This document shows positions 23,809-37,839 of a stretch of DNA of 64,000 nucleotides, one piece after another. Position 1 is the first letter of the stretch; each line of letters begins with the position of its first letter. This stretch comes from Medicago truncatula. Its lineage: Eukaryota; Streptophyta; Magnoliopsida; Fabales; Fabaceae. The notes beneath the pieces are model-generated. The model was not told the DNA's origin, made no database searches, and was given only the letters and a program-made list of their open reading frames with translations. Location: assembly GCF_003473485.1 (NCBI RefSeq), contig NC_053044.1, positions 49,640,091-49,704,090 of the forward strand, read 5' to 3'. The translations under genes were made by a program, and so were the position numbers.

Positions 23809-26800
23809 TCATTCCGTTCTTTTCCTTGATTTTCTACTTGATACAACAGAGTTCTTATCATTTGAATGGTTAGATCCTAGTTTCAGAAATGAGTCAGCGT
23901 CCTTACTACTACTATTGCTGCTAATGCTACTACTATCCAACTTTCTATGCTGTAAAATTGTGTCAGAATGCAAATGAGAAATAACATCATCCCTATCTGT
24001 CTTCGCACTTGAACCGGTGGGAATCCGAAAATTAGTTGCCTCTGGAGAAACTGAATCATACTTGTCCATATCAGATAGGGGCGACTGTCTACAATTCAAG
24101 GGAGATGAGGAGGAAGATGTGTCAGAATCAGAATTCCTCCACGTGCTACTCCATCCGCGCCCTGAATCACCAAAAATATAATCGGAGAAGTCATCCATGC
24201 TAGTTGAATCACGGGTACTGTCAGTACTGCAAGAACCTTCATCGGAATTACTGCTGAAAAGGGATGAACTATCACTTGATGAGTCTTCCTCCAAAATCTT
24301 TTTCAGGTGGTGAAACCTTGAATAGAAAGACTCCAAGGTGGGTGAGCCATCAGGAGATACTGAACTACTGATGGGTTCAGCCGCACCAGAATTTGATGAC
24401 GTAGATCTTGCTTTTGTAGACTTTCCATTGACCTTACTATTTGAATCTTGGGATAGTATCCTGTTTCTGATCAATTTTGGGGCCCTTGGAGAGCACCTAC
24501 AAAATGATTCAACTGGTCAGAGAAGCCGACAAGTGACAATATAATGTAAAGGAACCGTGATTAAAGCCCCCCGCCAATCTTTCAAAAACTGGTGGTTCAA
24601 CTAGTTAGCCTACAAACATATTTTTGGTCTGATAATTTCTTATTATGCAATCCGTTTTTTCATCTGTTTTTAATCAGTTAAATCTAATTGAGCCATAACT
24701 CAGCTCTTGACGGGTGGATCTTTGGTACTGTTTTTCAAATATTAACCACCCTCAACATGAACACAAAAAAGCAGCTATTTTACCTTGCATAAAAAAGCAT
24801 ATATGCTCCTTTTGTCAAGACTCTCTCTAATTCAACTGCTGTTACCTGCAAGACATACATACAGGAAATAAACCAAGGACTACAGCATTAGTATCACTAA
24901 GACAGACCAGACTAGACTAATCACTGTGAATGACCCACACCTAAATGAATTCTTTCAAAGGTGCAACTAACAGGAAAGACCCACACCTAAAAAATACGTA
25001 CTTAAATTTTTATTCATATTTGTAATGCAGTTACAATAAATTTTGGTTATGCATATAGTTAAAGAACTTGCAAATGGACTACAAAGTTAATAAAACATAA
25101 ACCAAGAAATACATTTGGGAACCAAAAGAATTCTGCTCTCAAGATTGCAAACAAATAGAAACAAAGGGACTTACCACACTGTCGTCAACCTTGAACCATT
25201 TATTTTGAATATTCTTCAAGTAGCACACATAGTGACCCGAAAAAGAAGCATTCATAACATCCAAATGAACAACCACTCCGTACAATCTGTAAATGGGTGT
25301 CTTATCGCTGGTCCCACTCACGAAAGGTGCCAGGTCAAGTATTTCCGGAAATTGAACAGGCTTGTTGAGCTTCCCGAATTTTCCAGACTGCGATACAAAT
25401 GAGGTAAACTCTACATATACAGACTGCAAGAAATGTAGATAGTAATATCTTAACTTGTAATTTAATGTGTGAAATACCTGAAATCTCTTCAATGCAACTG
25501 TAAGAATATTGGGTGCCTCTGAAACTGTCAGCTTCTTCTTGGCCTTCTGATAAGATTTACACCTTAAAATAGAAATAGTTGATTAATAATATGAACGTAA
25601 TTTGAGTACTAGTAATCTAAATAATATTCAACATTTTAGAGCTCCAAAATCAAAATAACAAGCAACTAGCCAGAGCCAAATAATTACACACACCAGAGAG
25701 AGAGAGAGATAGAGAGAAGAAACAATAACATGTATTTCTTTTGTATAATTGATTTTACAGATTGTTAAGCAGCTCAATCATCAATGGCAGCAAGGCATAG
25801 TTCTACTTTTTGTAGGTGTAGATTTGTGAAACTAGCATCATTTGATGCTTCTGTGAAGTAAGAACAACCAAGATAAAATAATATAAAGAGAATAATGCAT
25901 GAATCGGTGACTTGGAAAGAGAAAAATGTTATTCAATATCATAGCCATTAAGTTTCAACAACCAGTTTAACTGAACATCACTAAAAATTGTTCCCTCTTG
26001 ATGAAACATGTCTTAAGAAAAATGATCCATACAGGCTCAACAAAGGGCGGGTGGGGGACTCTTCTGCATAACAGGTTCAATGAAATCAAACCTCCAGGGT
26101 GTACATTTAGGAACCCTAGTCATAAACATTTCCTCAGGTTCAATTCAAAATCATGCCAGCAAAATCCACTTATCCTCTACACCAACAATTCAATGTGATC
26201 AAACATAAAGAACTGTTGTTAGAATTTACTAGTTCATTCTCTGGCATCCCTGATTACCTTTTACTTAATCTACCCTAAAAAACCAATCAGTCACCCAACT
26301 CTTCCTATGGAGATACCGTTCATTCACAGCCATGCAGCGAAAGCAGCAATGTTTTTTTGGAAGTGGTAACCGTATATTTATAAGGATGAAATCCTATAGT
26401 AAGACACTGACAGACCTTTATTCTGGGTAAATTCTAGACGGAATGGTGGGCTGCAATTCTGTGAAAGAAGGAAATGGGAGAGACAAGGGGAACATTACCT
26501 ACAGCTCAGAAATGGATAAAAGAAGAAACAGTTGGATAAAAATGTGTGAATAGGTTGGCATACTCTGAGCGGAGGACTTTTTTTTTACAATTTATGGTCT
26601 TGGTTTGTTTATGTTTTTGACAGATCACGTAAATCTACCTTGGAACTAACTAGTCTCCATATTTAATTTAAGAAATCTGAGTTCCGATCATATGTTAAGA
26701 TTGAAAACATTAAAGAGGCCTCCCAAACATCAACCAACCTGACACAGTGGTACTTGTTTTCTCCATCCAAAGTCTCAGTGCTTGTAAACCTTCGAAGGGC

Positions 26801-29800
26801 CTCCGCAAGTGTTGATATCTCCCCTTCTATCTCAACAGTTAGATCCATCATCCTTTCCTGACGCTCGGACTTCCCACCACATTTCATGCATTTTATCTGC
26901 CAAATGAGTTAAAATATTGTATCCATCATCCTCTCCTTGTTATTTCTAATCAACAGATGTTATAATGTATTAACTAAAATGATATTTGAATTATCTATTT
27001 CAAAAACAAGCCAACATTGTATTGCACTGTGACTGGGGAATAAATAAAATCATAGCAGATAGTTGTTTATTAATTTACCAGATAGAAATATAAAATTACC
27101 TTCGATCGAAGGTATCCTCCAAATGTTTGACCCATTAAAGTAGTGTCCTCTTCCGATGAACCTGATGCATTAATCCCAGCTTCCATAAGGCATACAGATT
27201 GCATTGTGTCAATAGCATGCCTGCCAGCCACGTATGTCATGTGATTAGCTTAAAATGAGTTATAAAACAATAGTTTGATGTATTACGCAGCTAAAAATTG
27301 TATAATAGAATACCTTAGAAATTCATGAGCGTCTTCTTCTTTGCCATTTCCGAGCTGACTCCCAATACTCTGTAGTTGAGAAAGTATGCCTGTTGGAGAT
27401 AGTGGAGATTTTGTATCCTTTGACTTGAAAATCAATCTTTCAAATTCACAGATGAAACACCATGTTTTATTTGAACCTGAAATTTACAGAAGAGATATTT
27501 ACCAAAGGGAAACAGTTACAAGTTACAAGTTACAACAGATAGTATTCAAGAAACATGGCATATGTGATTCCATGAGAGAAGAAACACCCATTACACATAC
27601 ATGATTTAGAGTGCAGTCCTTGAACCAAATAAGCAGATAAGGGTGGTGTAAAAGCTAGGCACTGAAGTACAGCATTAGCATAACAACTGCAAAATAAAAT
27701 TGACAACTTAGAAAAGCTCAAAAATAAACACGAAACAGTAAAGAGCAACTGATTCCAGAAGAAAATAAAAAACTTAACCATTTCCATTAATCATTTAATA
27801 TCAGGGTAAAAAATAACTTACACAAACAAAGATTGTTTTATACAATTCATTATAGAGTAAACCTATAAATACACAAACAAGTATGCTCCAATTATCCCCC
27901 AACATGTTTAGTGTTAATTTCAAATTACCTGTTTCCAATATTTATAAGACCGAATGGGCGCAACTCCACCTTGTTGGAGTTATAAAGCTTGACAAATGTT
28001 TCATATGGAAAAAAACCCTGCAGCAGTTGTAAGTGTAAGATAACAGTCCCTGATGGTCAAATTTAGCACAAAGAAATGTTCTAGAAGAACCTTGTCATTG
28101 TATTTTCCAGCAATATCACTCCTGGCTGCTGAAGGAACGTGCTTTGACAAATTTGATCCTCTAAACTGATCAACAACTTTTAAAACAGATGTTTTCAAGC
28201 CACTCTTAGAATTTGCAGAATAGCTAGCAGCATGAGAAGAAGTGACAGTCCCATATTCATTCTTCCTATGTTTTGTACCGGGATGTGAATTTACTTCAAT
28301 TGTAGAAACTAATTTAGAATCAGCAAGCCCACGTGTCTGGCATCTAATATCGGTAGACTTCAAGGTGCAGCCATGGTTGTCCATAACATGATTTGATGCC
28401 ACAGAGCTAGATGATTGAAAGTTATGTATGCTCATAGCATCTGCAGAACCTGGATCTTTGCCAATACTAGAGGTTTGGGAGGAAAAAGAATATAGAGGCG
28501 GCTCAGACCTGTCTTTAGATTCTAATTGATCATGTTCAGAACCACCGGGAGTAGTGCTCATAATATTGGCATCTTTGCCGTTGATGAATGAGAGGTTCCT
28601 TGCCTTTGAAGAATGAATTACATTTTCAGATGATGCTGGTCCTGGATGTGGCATATTCTTCCCAACAGGGTTTGGAAGAGTGTCATCATTCGAAGATTCT
28701 TTAGCCTTGGTATCTTGTATATGCAAAGGAGGTGTGGTACTGAATTGAAAGCGAAATGACAATCCAGAGTCGGTCTTTTCACCAGCTGATTCATCAGAAT
28801 GGGATGGATAAGTGTCATCTTTAATCCCTCTCGAGTCAAGAGCTTTATCCCAGAATCCAGAAGGCTCAATTTTCGCCCCCTTCCCTATGCTCGAGCCTAA
28901 GGCACCATTTGATCCAACCTTCCTCTCTTCATTACTAGAACCAGGAGCGACATGATTTAACTTATGAACTGTAGAAGAACCATCAACTGAATCAAGCAAA
29001 CTAGCAAACTTTGGTGAAGAAGACATTGCTGCATCCACCTTGCTATCAATTGTGGTTTTATCAGTAAGGTCAAGGGTGTGAGCAACAGAAACATGTCCCT
29101 CTGATATGTCATGCTCATTTGAGATGATACTCTCACAGACAGACGAATCATCAGATGAATCACCAGAACTTGTGGAAGCCGAAAATCCAGAAAATGAGTT
29201 ACTGGAAAATTCAGAATTAGAATCTGCTAAATTTTCCTCTGCAAGGAACCCAGCACGAATATTATCATCCTTTCCAAATGAAACCTCAGGAGAAAAGCCG
29301 GTATCTTCATAGGGTATTTTACACTCTGCACCTCTGTTTTCAGATTTCTCCTCATGGTTACCAGAGTAATCATGCTCCAATTCCCTCTTTCCAATATCAC
29401 TAACGCCATTGCTCCGATGAGTTTTGCTAGGAGGACGACAATCAAATTTATGACCCTGATGCCAATGAACTGTTTGGCAACCGGTAGAGCTGAAAAAACA
29501 TGAAACTGATCAAATAAGTGACATACATACTATTTCTACAAAAGTGCTCAATCAGAAATATGTTAAGAAAAAACAATGCATTCACAACCCAGCCCATTAA
29601 TACAGAACATCACAATCCTCTCAATCATTCAACATAGTCTGTAAAAGGGATCACAAAACTCATCTCCAAAACTTCAGACGCAAAACTATCCGAAACATTT
29701 TTCCCTCTCCTAATCATAAACATATCAACCACAAAATCATCATAATTAATATTCCTAACAATAAATAAGAAAATTGCTGCACAAAATCATCATAATGGAA

Positions 29801-30186
29801 CCCAAAAAAAAAAAAAAAAACAGAATCCATGCCACACCAAAAAAATAGGTTGAAAAGTTCAGCGCAGTTTAACAAATTCAATCGATTAGAACAACGCACC
29901 AGTATCGAACAGATTTGCACTTAGCGCAGCGCGCAGTGGCAGGAAAATAGCAGAGAGCACATTGATAATTGTTAGTGGCGGAAACCACCGCACCGGAGGA
30001 ATACAACGTCTCTCTCTCAACCCTGGCAGTTTCCTCAGCAGCCAAAATCAAGAGCCTCTTGATCTCTTCATTTCTAGCCACCGCAATTTGCCATTTCCGA
30101 CGAATTACAAATCCGATCACCGGAACCACCACACAAACCACCACAAGGACCAGGCTCCTAAACCCTAGATCCCCGGTGACACGCAT
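23809..30186 (-). CDS. UBP16: UBP16-like ubiquitin-specific protease with MYND finger (11 exons)
   Basis: Exons in order are 30186-29900, 29489-28091, 28017-27929, 27686-27601, 27476-27314, 27220-27100, 26896-26739, 25562-25478, 25387-25175, 24845-24784 and 24496-23809. All have GT-AG borders and join to 1116 aa. A membrane segment (about 11-28) is followed by a MYND finger with C76, C79, C87, C90, C96, C100, H109 and C113. A long Ser-rich disordered part (about 120-560) follows. The peptidase has its Cys box 'GLINIGNSCYANAVLQCL' (catalytic C593), 'EEDAHEFLR', a zinc-ribbon Cys pair 'CMKCGGKS', and His box 'FSGHYVCYLK' (H848) with 'WFKVDDS'. The tail is basic ('RKSRKRTE'). Family and domain order fit Arabidopsis UBP16 (about 1000 aa), which removes ubiquitin and is linked to salt tolerance. 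All catalytic motifs are present, so it should be active. Confidence 0.93.
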
Positions 30187-30560
30187 TTATCTTACACCTT
30201 TATACATCCAGCTAAATAACCTAAATCGCTACATCACCACCGCACACGGTAGTAATCGTCGTCGTCGGAGCCTCACCGGCGAAGCAACCTGGAAAATCAT
30301 AAACGTAATAATCCTTTCCTTGATTGCACGGTTACGATTATGCGGAATCACGTAACGGTTAGATTAACAAGAAAAATCGATTCTGTTAAGCTAGAATTGT
30401 AATTTGTTGTTGTTTGAGCTTGCAAGTTAACTGAAGATGCCACTGAAAATTGAAAGAAAAAAAAAAAAAAGATTATGCAGAACGCGATTCTCGTTGTGGT
30501 TAGATTCTGTGTTGAGAGAGAGAGAGAGAGAGAATAGCGCGGTAAATGTAAATAAAAGAG
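30187..30560 (-). promoter_or_regulatory. Leader and proximal promoter of the UBP16-like gene
   Basis: GC-richer sequence next to the ATG, then an A-run (30461-30474) and a (GA)n tract near 30514-30533. GA tracts are common in plant core promoters and leaders. No clear TATA box is chosen. Confidence 0.4.
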
Positions 30561-31834
30561 GGTACGATTAATTAGTGTAATTAATTACTCGGAGATTGAT
30601 TAGTATTATCGAGGGAAAGGAATTTGGTGGTTGGAAAGAGTGAAATGTTAATTCCTTCTTCCTCCTTGTAAGAAAGATTCGGTCGGTTCGCACGAATATC
30701 AAAACCGGTTCGGTTCGATTCCGGTTGAGTGAAAAAGCTGAGAGAAGGCACGTGAAAGTGGGGCCTCGTTTAGAGCGTCGCCAATACGGAAATATTCGGA
30801 TGGTTTCTAATTAGGGAATCAGACGGTGGAGGTGGGGCCTGCTGCTTACTGATCGTACAGTGTCTTCACTCTCTTTTCTCTGTTTTGGTGTAAATTGTCT
30901 AATGTGTGTGGATTGAGATTTGACAGATTCTATGGAATGGAATTAATGAGTTAACCATTTTACAAGTTTAGTTGTAAATTGTCTGCTTAGGTGTGGGTTG
31001 GTATGGTACTAGATCATAAGCAAACAAGGCTTTTGATTATGAGAAAAGGATTCTTGACTTTATTCGTAAGAAATTTTCTACTGTACCATGATAATGATAA
31101 TCATGATGACTTAACTTTTTATAGCTTTTTCAAGTGAAATAGTATAATCTTATGATCATATATATCATTGTAGAGTTGCGACACCGTTGGTATATTATAT
31201 TAAGTGTGATTATAAGTTTCTTATTTTAATGTTGAAGTGAATGTTTAATAACATCTAAATGAGAAATTGAGATATCCTTAAAAAAAAATGAGAAATTGAT
31301 ATATGATGTCTAATTATTTCGTTATCATTTAAGATGATCCAACAATAGAATTAGAATTGATGCTTTCAATCTAGAGACGGATTCATGAATTTAGTGTAGG
31401 TAGGACTGAATTGAAAGTATAGTTTAGTGAAGGAAAAACTATACCACTTTGCAATGAGAATCTATGAACTTTAATTTTAGTTAAGGTTTACGATTATTCT
31501 ATAAATTGTAAAAAAAACACTCTACTTTATTTTTCAGTCTTAAAGATTTTAATTAACGATTAGTAATTAAACCTAAAAACTTAGGTATGTACGAACCAAT
31601 ATATTGAGTAAAAAAGCCAATATAAAATGTCATATAAAGTTCACAAAAATAAATATTGAGACCGAAAAATATTATAGCATACTAATATTAGTATAGTTCT
31701 TTTTTTTTTTTTTTTTATAAAATAAAAAAGGTTGGGCGGTTGTGGCATCTATTGATCCCCATTTTAATTTCATCCCTGATTCACTCGACTCATTAGTCTC
31801 CGCGACAAAAATAGTCAGGTGACATGTTCTCTTG
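30561..31834. other. Intergenic DNA
   Basis: No gene is recognised. A T-run lies near 31699-31716. Confidence 0.5.
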
Positions 31835-32305
31835 ATCATGAGTAGAGCTGTCGAAATGGGCCGGGCCGTAAGGGCCGGCCCGAAAAGCCCGAATAAAATG
31901 TAGGGCTTGGGCCGAATAATTGGAGCCCGAAATTGAAGAGGGCTTTTTAGCCGGGCCCGTAAAAGCCCTTGGCCCGTTAGGGCTAGCCCGTCCGAGCTCC
32001 GGGCTGCCCGGAAGCCCGCAAAAAATACAACTGTTTTTTTTTTTTTGTGGTCTGTGTGTGTGAGAGACTGATACGGGCCCGGGCTGGCCCGTTAGCCCGA
32101 CATATTTATGTATGTTCCGTACTTAAAAGAATGGAAAAGGGAAGAAAAACATACGGGCCAGGGCCGGCCCGTTAGCCCGGGAGCCCGTATAGGGCCGGGC
32201 TCGGGCTCATTTTTTGCAGCCCATATTCAAACCGGGCTTTTTAGCCCGGCCCTTAAAAGCCCTTGGCCCGGCCGGACCGCCCGTTTTGACAGCTCTAATC
32301 ATGAG
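31835..32305. mobile_element. GC-rich hAT-type MITE (31843-32297)
   Basis: Ends TAGAGCTGTCGAAATGGGCC and (inverted) TAGAGCTGTCAAAACGGGC are flanked by a perfect 8-bp duplication ATCATGAG (31835-31842 and 32298-32305). The interior is packed with GGGCCGG/CCGGCCC blocks, far above the local GC content, with a T-run near 32033-32046. It has no transposase frame. Confidence 0.85.
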
Positions 32306-34800
32306 TGTCAACGGTGGTGCAAGTATTGTGAAGGAAAATTATTTTCTTTTGAGAAAAGCATACTAAAATGAATGAATTGATTCACACTTAAAGATAGTTG
32401 CTCCGTTTATATCAAATTTAAAATAAAAACTTTAATTTAATGAAAAAGTTAATGTAGAAAGTAATGACACTCGTTCACACACTACCTTCAAATTTTTGAG
32501 TAACGTATGTTGTCAAATCCACTTATATGATCATTCTAAGTCTACTACGAGGATCTTTGAACTCCCATCAAAGCCAAGGTCTACTCTTTAAAATTACTCT
32601 GATTTTATCGCATGCATGTAGGTCATCGTGTTATTTTATTTTTTTACAAATGGTCACCGTGGTTGTTGTTTGTCCAACATTAGAATTGTATTTATTTCAC
32701 GTAGACTAGTCTTTGATTTTGCGGTCAAGAAACTTTTGATTTGTTTTACTAATTTATTTTCCTTTCTTGTGATTGTTGGCATTTCAAGTCATATTCAAAC
32801 TTGTAAAAGACTACCCATCATCAAAGTCCAATACGAGAAAAAAACAAACAAACATATCACATGCATGTTTGAATTGACTAAATTACGACTATTTTATTGA
32901 AATTTCAAAATACTATAGTTTATTCTTCAAAATTACACCCTGATTGTAATTTTACCCACTCATCGTCTTTCAAATACACACTCAAATGTATTACTAACAG
33001 TAATATGCACGATGCACACTTTACATTTGTTAGAGGTGAATATGTAACTCTTTTTTTCTATTTTTGTGAAATTATATATATATATATATATATATTTATG
33101 TGTGTGTCTTTTCTCCCTCTCACCTGAAATATTTAGTACTCCATCCGGTCCTTATTATAAGAAAAAATTGATTTTTTATATTCATAGAATAATTAATGTA
33201 TCTTATTGTAAATATATACTAGATACATAGTTTTCTAGTGATAGAAACTATAACTTCTCTCTAAACTTTCTTTCTCTTTTATTTATTGAGGAAGGGGTGG
33301 TTTTAGGTCATTTTTAACATAAAATTACTCCTTTACATCTTTTTTCCTCTTTTTTTAAATATAAATAAGCGGTTTTCACATATATTATCAAGTTTATGAT
33401 TTTGTGTTTATGTGATTTCGTCATCTAATTGCGACGTTGTGTTGTTAGTCATCTTGTGTGATGTTTGATTTCGCGGTGTTCGTTTAGTTCCTATTGAAAT
33501 ATCAACATCAGTCAATTACAAAACAAAATCAATGATATGCGTTGCAGATCCGAAAGCATTGGTATTTCAGTGATTTAGATTTTATCATATTATTTGTAGG
33601 CATTTTACCGTTGTATGCCATTAATTTGGGTGCTGCGAGTTTGTTCGCAAATTTTTCTTTTATATTTTTAGCGATATTTGTATTTGATGTGATGTTCTTT
33701 ATCAATTTTAATGAATGAATATTGTTGTTTTTTTTAAAAAAAAAAAAAATCTAATTTCAGATTTCTAAAATGTGTTTATTTTTTCAAAACTCTTAAATTT
33801 TGATAAAGTGAAATAAGTGTTTTTGGGATTTATAAATCAAAATTCTTTTTTTTTTTTCCTTTTCAAAATGGAGTATAGTTTTTTTTGGGTTTAAAGTCTT
33901 CACAATGATAGATTATATAACATTTTAAAGATTAAAAAGCAATTGTGTAAAAAAAGAAGTTAATTGGAATATGCAACACAAACTTTTGTAAGAAAATAGG
34001 GATTAAAATTTGAAATAATAAAATTTAAAGGGGCCAAAACTTAAATGAAAATTTTAAAGAGACCAAAATAAAAGTTGGTACAACCAAAAACACATTTAAC
34101 CCAACTTTTTTACTAGACTAGATGTATAATTTTGTTTTGAAAACTTCAATTTCTGATGGATACCTATTCACGTAAACACTACAAGGCAATGTTAAAAATA
34201 ACAGAAAAAACATGGTGAAGATTAAATTGAAGTTTTTGGTAGACGGGTGTAGAAGAAACGTTTGCACATAAATACAAGGCAATGTTAGTAGACTCGCCCA
34301 ATATTATTACATGCTCATTTATTTGGGCCATCATTTGTACAGAAGTAGACAATCACTGTTTTTTTATTTTTTATTTTAGATCATTGTTGTTTCCCCTTCA
34401 GTTTTTGTTTAAAAACATATATAAATTATATATTTATTTTTAACGGTAGCTATATCGTTCAAGAACAAATCGATCGAAGGAAGTCAAATGGTAGTTAGCT
34501 ACTGTTATGGTCAAATGTGTAATTTCTATGTGTTTTCTAGCAAAAATTAAAGTGGAAACAACAATTTTTGATTTATAAATGTACGGGACTTGGTTGCTCT
34601 ATAATAATTTAAGGGTGAATTTTAGGATGAAAGTACAATTAAGTCCCTCATCGATGAATCATTGAAAATAAACCGTCAGATTTAACCAATGTTTCATATT
34701 CATCAAAAATTTACAATCTTGTGACAAAATCCAGTAAATTTTTCTTTTCTTTCCATTTGAGTTTTCACCATAGAATCTACCATATTTAAGATATCAAAAG
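32306..34800. other. AT-rich intergenic DNA
   Basis: No gene is recognised. There is an (AT)n run at 33073-33095 and a lone Stowaway-like end at about 33138 (CTCCATCCGGTCC). Confidence 0.5.
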
Positions 34801-34811
34801 GAAAAAACCTA

Positions 34812-34970
34812 GTTACAATTTCTTAGGTGTTTTTCGTATGGTTTTTAACTAAATTCACCATGATTTTCTTAAATTCATAATTTTCTCTTAGTTTGTATAA
34901 CCAAAAAAGGTGTGTTTTTAGTTAAAAAAACGATACAAAAAACACCTAAAGAATTGTACCTAACTTTTGT
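34812..34970. mobile_element. Short hairpin element
   Basis: TTAGGTGTTTTTCGTATGG near 34824 pairs with the inverted TTAGGTGTTTTTTGTATCG at about 34930-34950, and the pairing continues through 'TTTTTAACTAAA'. No target duplication was found. Confidence 0.55.
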
Positions 34971-35460
34971 CCATATTAAAACTATTTTTTAACAGATTAA
35001 TCGCTCCATGCCATAATAAATGAATATTTTGACTCGTTCAGGTATATTAAAAAAATGTATAAATAAATGAGAGACAAAGTGATGCTTTTACTAAATTATT
35101 ATTTATCATCGTTACAACGTTATCATACATGCATATTGGTGATGATTAATGATGAATGAAATACAATAAAAATAAGGGTAAATTATTGAATAATAATAAT
35201 AATAAATGTTGGATTGATATTATATAAGAGACAAATAATTTAAGACAAACAAGAAGCAAAAAGAGAACACGTAATTTTTTTTTTGGGATTAAGAACACGT
35301 AATTTAAGACGGATGAAGTATTAATTAGAATGTAGAGTTCAGAAAAAACAAATAATTTATATTACCTTGAGAAGCAAAATGGTCATTCATTTTAAGACAA
35401 TTTTTTACACCTTGATCACTCATTGTGGGATGGAGAGAGTATAAAACTATTACAATATTT

Positions 35461-35597
35461 TTTTTGTCTTAACCATCCGATTTCGAGAGGAAGAGGTCAG
35501 TTTAGTCGGTAATTGTTAACCCAAAAATCGAACCCAGGTTCTTCTAATAATTTGTCTTTTGCTAAAGCTCATTAGCCACTTATTTAAAATAAGGAGT
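35461..35597 (-). mobile_element. Possible SINE
   Basis: On the minus strand the unit has a B-box-like 'GGGTTCGATTTT' preceded by 'GGCTAATGAGCTTTAGCA' (A-box-like) and ends in an A-run. TACAATATTT occurs at both sides as a possible target duplication. Confidence 0.45.
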
Positions 35598-35818
35598 ACA
35601 ATATTTAATATAGAAGTGAATGTGGTTGAAAGTTTAGTCTACATACATAACATTTCTACCGTTTCTTTTTGCTTTTATATTTCATTTAAGAAGGGGTACG
35701 ATGTTTAATATATGTGTTCATGTTCAAGCTAAGTATTGTTAAGAAAAATAATCAATTCAAGATAACTCTTTCATCTGTCAAAGCAGAGACATGAATTGCT
35801 ACTTGAACTAGAAAACAT

Positions 35819-35960
35819 ACTACTTGGATCAATCTAAATTGTAGCTAACCATGTGTTAATCTAAGTATATAGTTTGAATTGGTAAAATCGAATAAGTTGA
35901 TCCAATTCAAACTGCACTTACTTGGATCAATCTAAATTGCAGCTAACCATGTGTTAATTT
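35819..35960. repeat. Direct repeat, period 98
   Basis: TACTTGGATCAATCTAAATT plus about 20 further bases (one mismatch, to ATGTGTTAAT) occurs at 35821 and 35919. Confidence 0.8.
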
Positions 35961-35969
35961 CATTTTCTT

Positions 35970-36990
35970 ATAATATTTTGGTTTATAGGAAAAGGGGTTT
36001 TGCAATTTGAAATTCGGTTGAGTTGAGAGGTAAGTATAAGCTCTCTAAGAATTGTTCTACCTAATAATTAAACTTAGGAGGTGTATTGAATTGAGATTTT
36101 AAAAGACTGTTTTGATAGAAAAAATCTTGAAGATTTTAAAAGACTTTGTTGGATTGTATTGATTTTGTGGGATTTTAAAAGACTTTTTTTAAAAGATTTT
36201 TTACAATCAAGATTCTTTCCAAGATTTTTGAAAGACTTTTTACAATTAAGATTTTAATGGACTTTTAGTTTCTCTTAAACAATTCATGCTAGAGTAATGT
36301 ATGTTATTTTATTCTTTCGATTGAATAATTTTCTGCCTAAAATTTGTTCCAAAGTAAATTGGGAACACCTATAATTTAACAATCACCTCGTAGATATGAG
36401 TGGTTAACCACATGTAGTAAGTGTCACAAGGAAGATTTCAAAATGTAGCAGACGATTACTAAGAACGTGATGATAACAACAATTAAATTTTAAAGGTCAC
36501 CACATCCGCATCTATTAACATATCATTTTATTTTTTATTGTATTGGAATACACTTTTTTGATAACCCAACTATCAATTCGATTAAAATTTAAATAATACT
36601 CCATTTATTGTCTTCGTTGCCATTGATCGAGTTTATGTTTTTTTTTTCTTTCAAACTTGCAGTAATGAACATGAACATGAAAGTGCAAAAACACGATGAC
36701 GAAGCATACATGCGGAAATTCAGAAATACGCAGAAACGCAAAGACAAAGAAGCAATGTGAAGACAAAATGAGTTGAAGCAAAATTGGTTAAACCCAAAGA
36801 ATAAATGATGATGAAGAAGAAGAAGAAAAGAGATAAAAGAGTAATTTGTCGAAAAGAAACCATAAAATATGAGAAATAATAAATTATTTAGAGTTTTATT
36901 TTTATTTTTTTAATTTCAATAAAGTTAGTTTTTTTTTTTGAGAGATCAATAAAGTTAGTTTAGTTTAGTTATATTTAAATGAAAGATGGA
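35970..36990. other. AT-rich intergenic DNA with a repeat start
   Basis: GGTGTATTGAATTGAGATTT at 36080 is the same start as the repeat that begins at 63966 near the window end. No gene is recognised. Confidence 0.5.
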
Positions 36991-36995
36991 ATTAA

Positions 36996-37585
36996 GGGTA
37001 TGTTTGGATAGTGGAAGGAAAGAAAGTTAGAGGAAAGAAGGTTAAAGGAAAGAAAGTAAGAAAAAAGTGAGTAGAAAGTGAGATGATTTGTTGGTTGTTT
37101 GGTTATAGTGAAAGTAAGGGAGGAAAGAAAGAAATGAATTTATTAAATGACATAAATAACCCTATGTTATTGTGTTATTTAAATAATTTTCAATAAAAAT
37201 ACATTTAAATAATTTTGATATAAACACTATTAAAATTGGTAAAAAAAAAATGACTATCATGAGTTTTAATTTGAGCATGCTAAGAAATGTGTGTAAGTAT
37301 TGAAAATAATAAAATATATGAGAGCATGGTCCAAAATAAAAGAAAAAAAAATTGAAATATGTGTCGTAAAAATACACAAGATTTGAGGGTATTTTTGTAA
37401 ATGCAATATGAATAGTGGCATCCTCCCACTTTCTCATCTCTTCAGCACATAAACAATTCTGACGTGGGACCTGCAAAAAACTTTTTTTCCTTAGCTTTGT
37501 GAAGGTGTTCCAAACGGTGGAAAGGGCATCATTCCACTCTCTTTTCATTCCACCCATCTTTCTTTCCTTGGAACCAAACACAACA
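36996..37585. mobile_element. Tourist-like MITE (590 bp)
   Basis: The end GGGTATGTTTGGATAGTGGA, followed by AGGAAAGAAAG, pairs with the inverted TGTTGTGTTTGGTTCCAAGG, followed by AAAGAAAG. A TAA duplication stands at 36993-36995 and 37586-37588. The open frame at 37162-37581 inside it is not a known protein. Confidence 0.7.
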
Positions 37586-37839
37586 TAAAATATATAGTAT
37601 AAGATAATTACATAGGGACCAAAATTGGAGAATCAAATATTATATGGACGACACAGACACTTTTTATTTTATGAGGACCAAAACCAGATTCATTTGATAT
37701 CACATGGACTAAAATAAGGATTAACCTTTAACTTTAAAAAAAGATTAAATAAGTTTTTGATCCTTATAAATATTTCAAATTTTATTTTTAGTCTCTCTAA
37801 ATTTTTTTTAATGAGTTTTAGTCTCCAAAATATTTTCCA

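Noticed and set aside
32108..32371. 87-residue frame in GC-rich DNA
   Set aside because: It lies almost wholly inside the hAT-type MITE and reads its GGGCC blocks.
37162..37581. 139-residue minus-strand open frame
   Set aside because: It lies wholly inside a Tourist-like MITE with a TAA duplication and has a composition-driven sequence.
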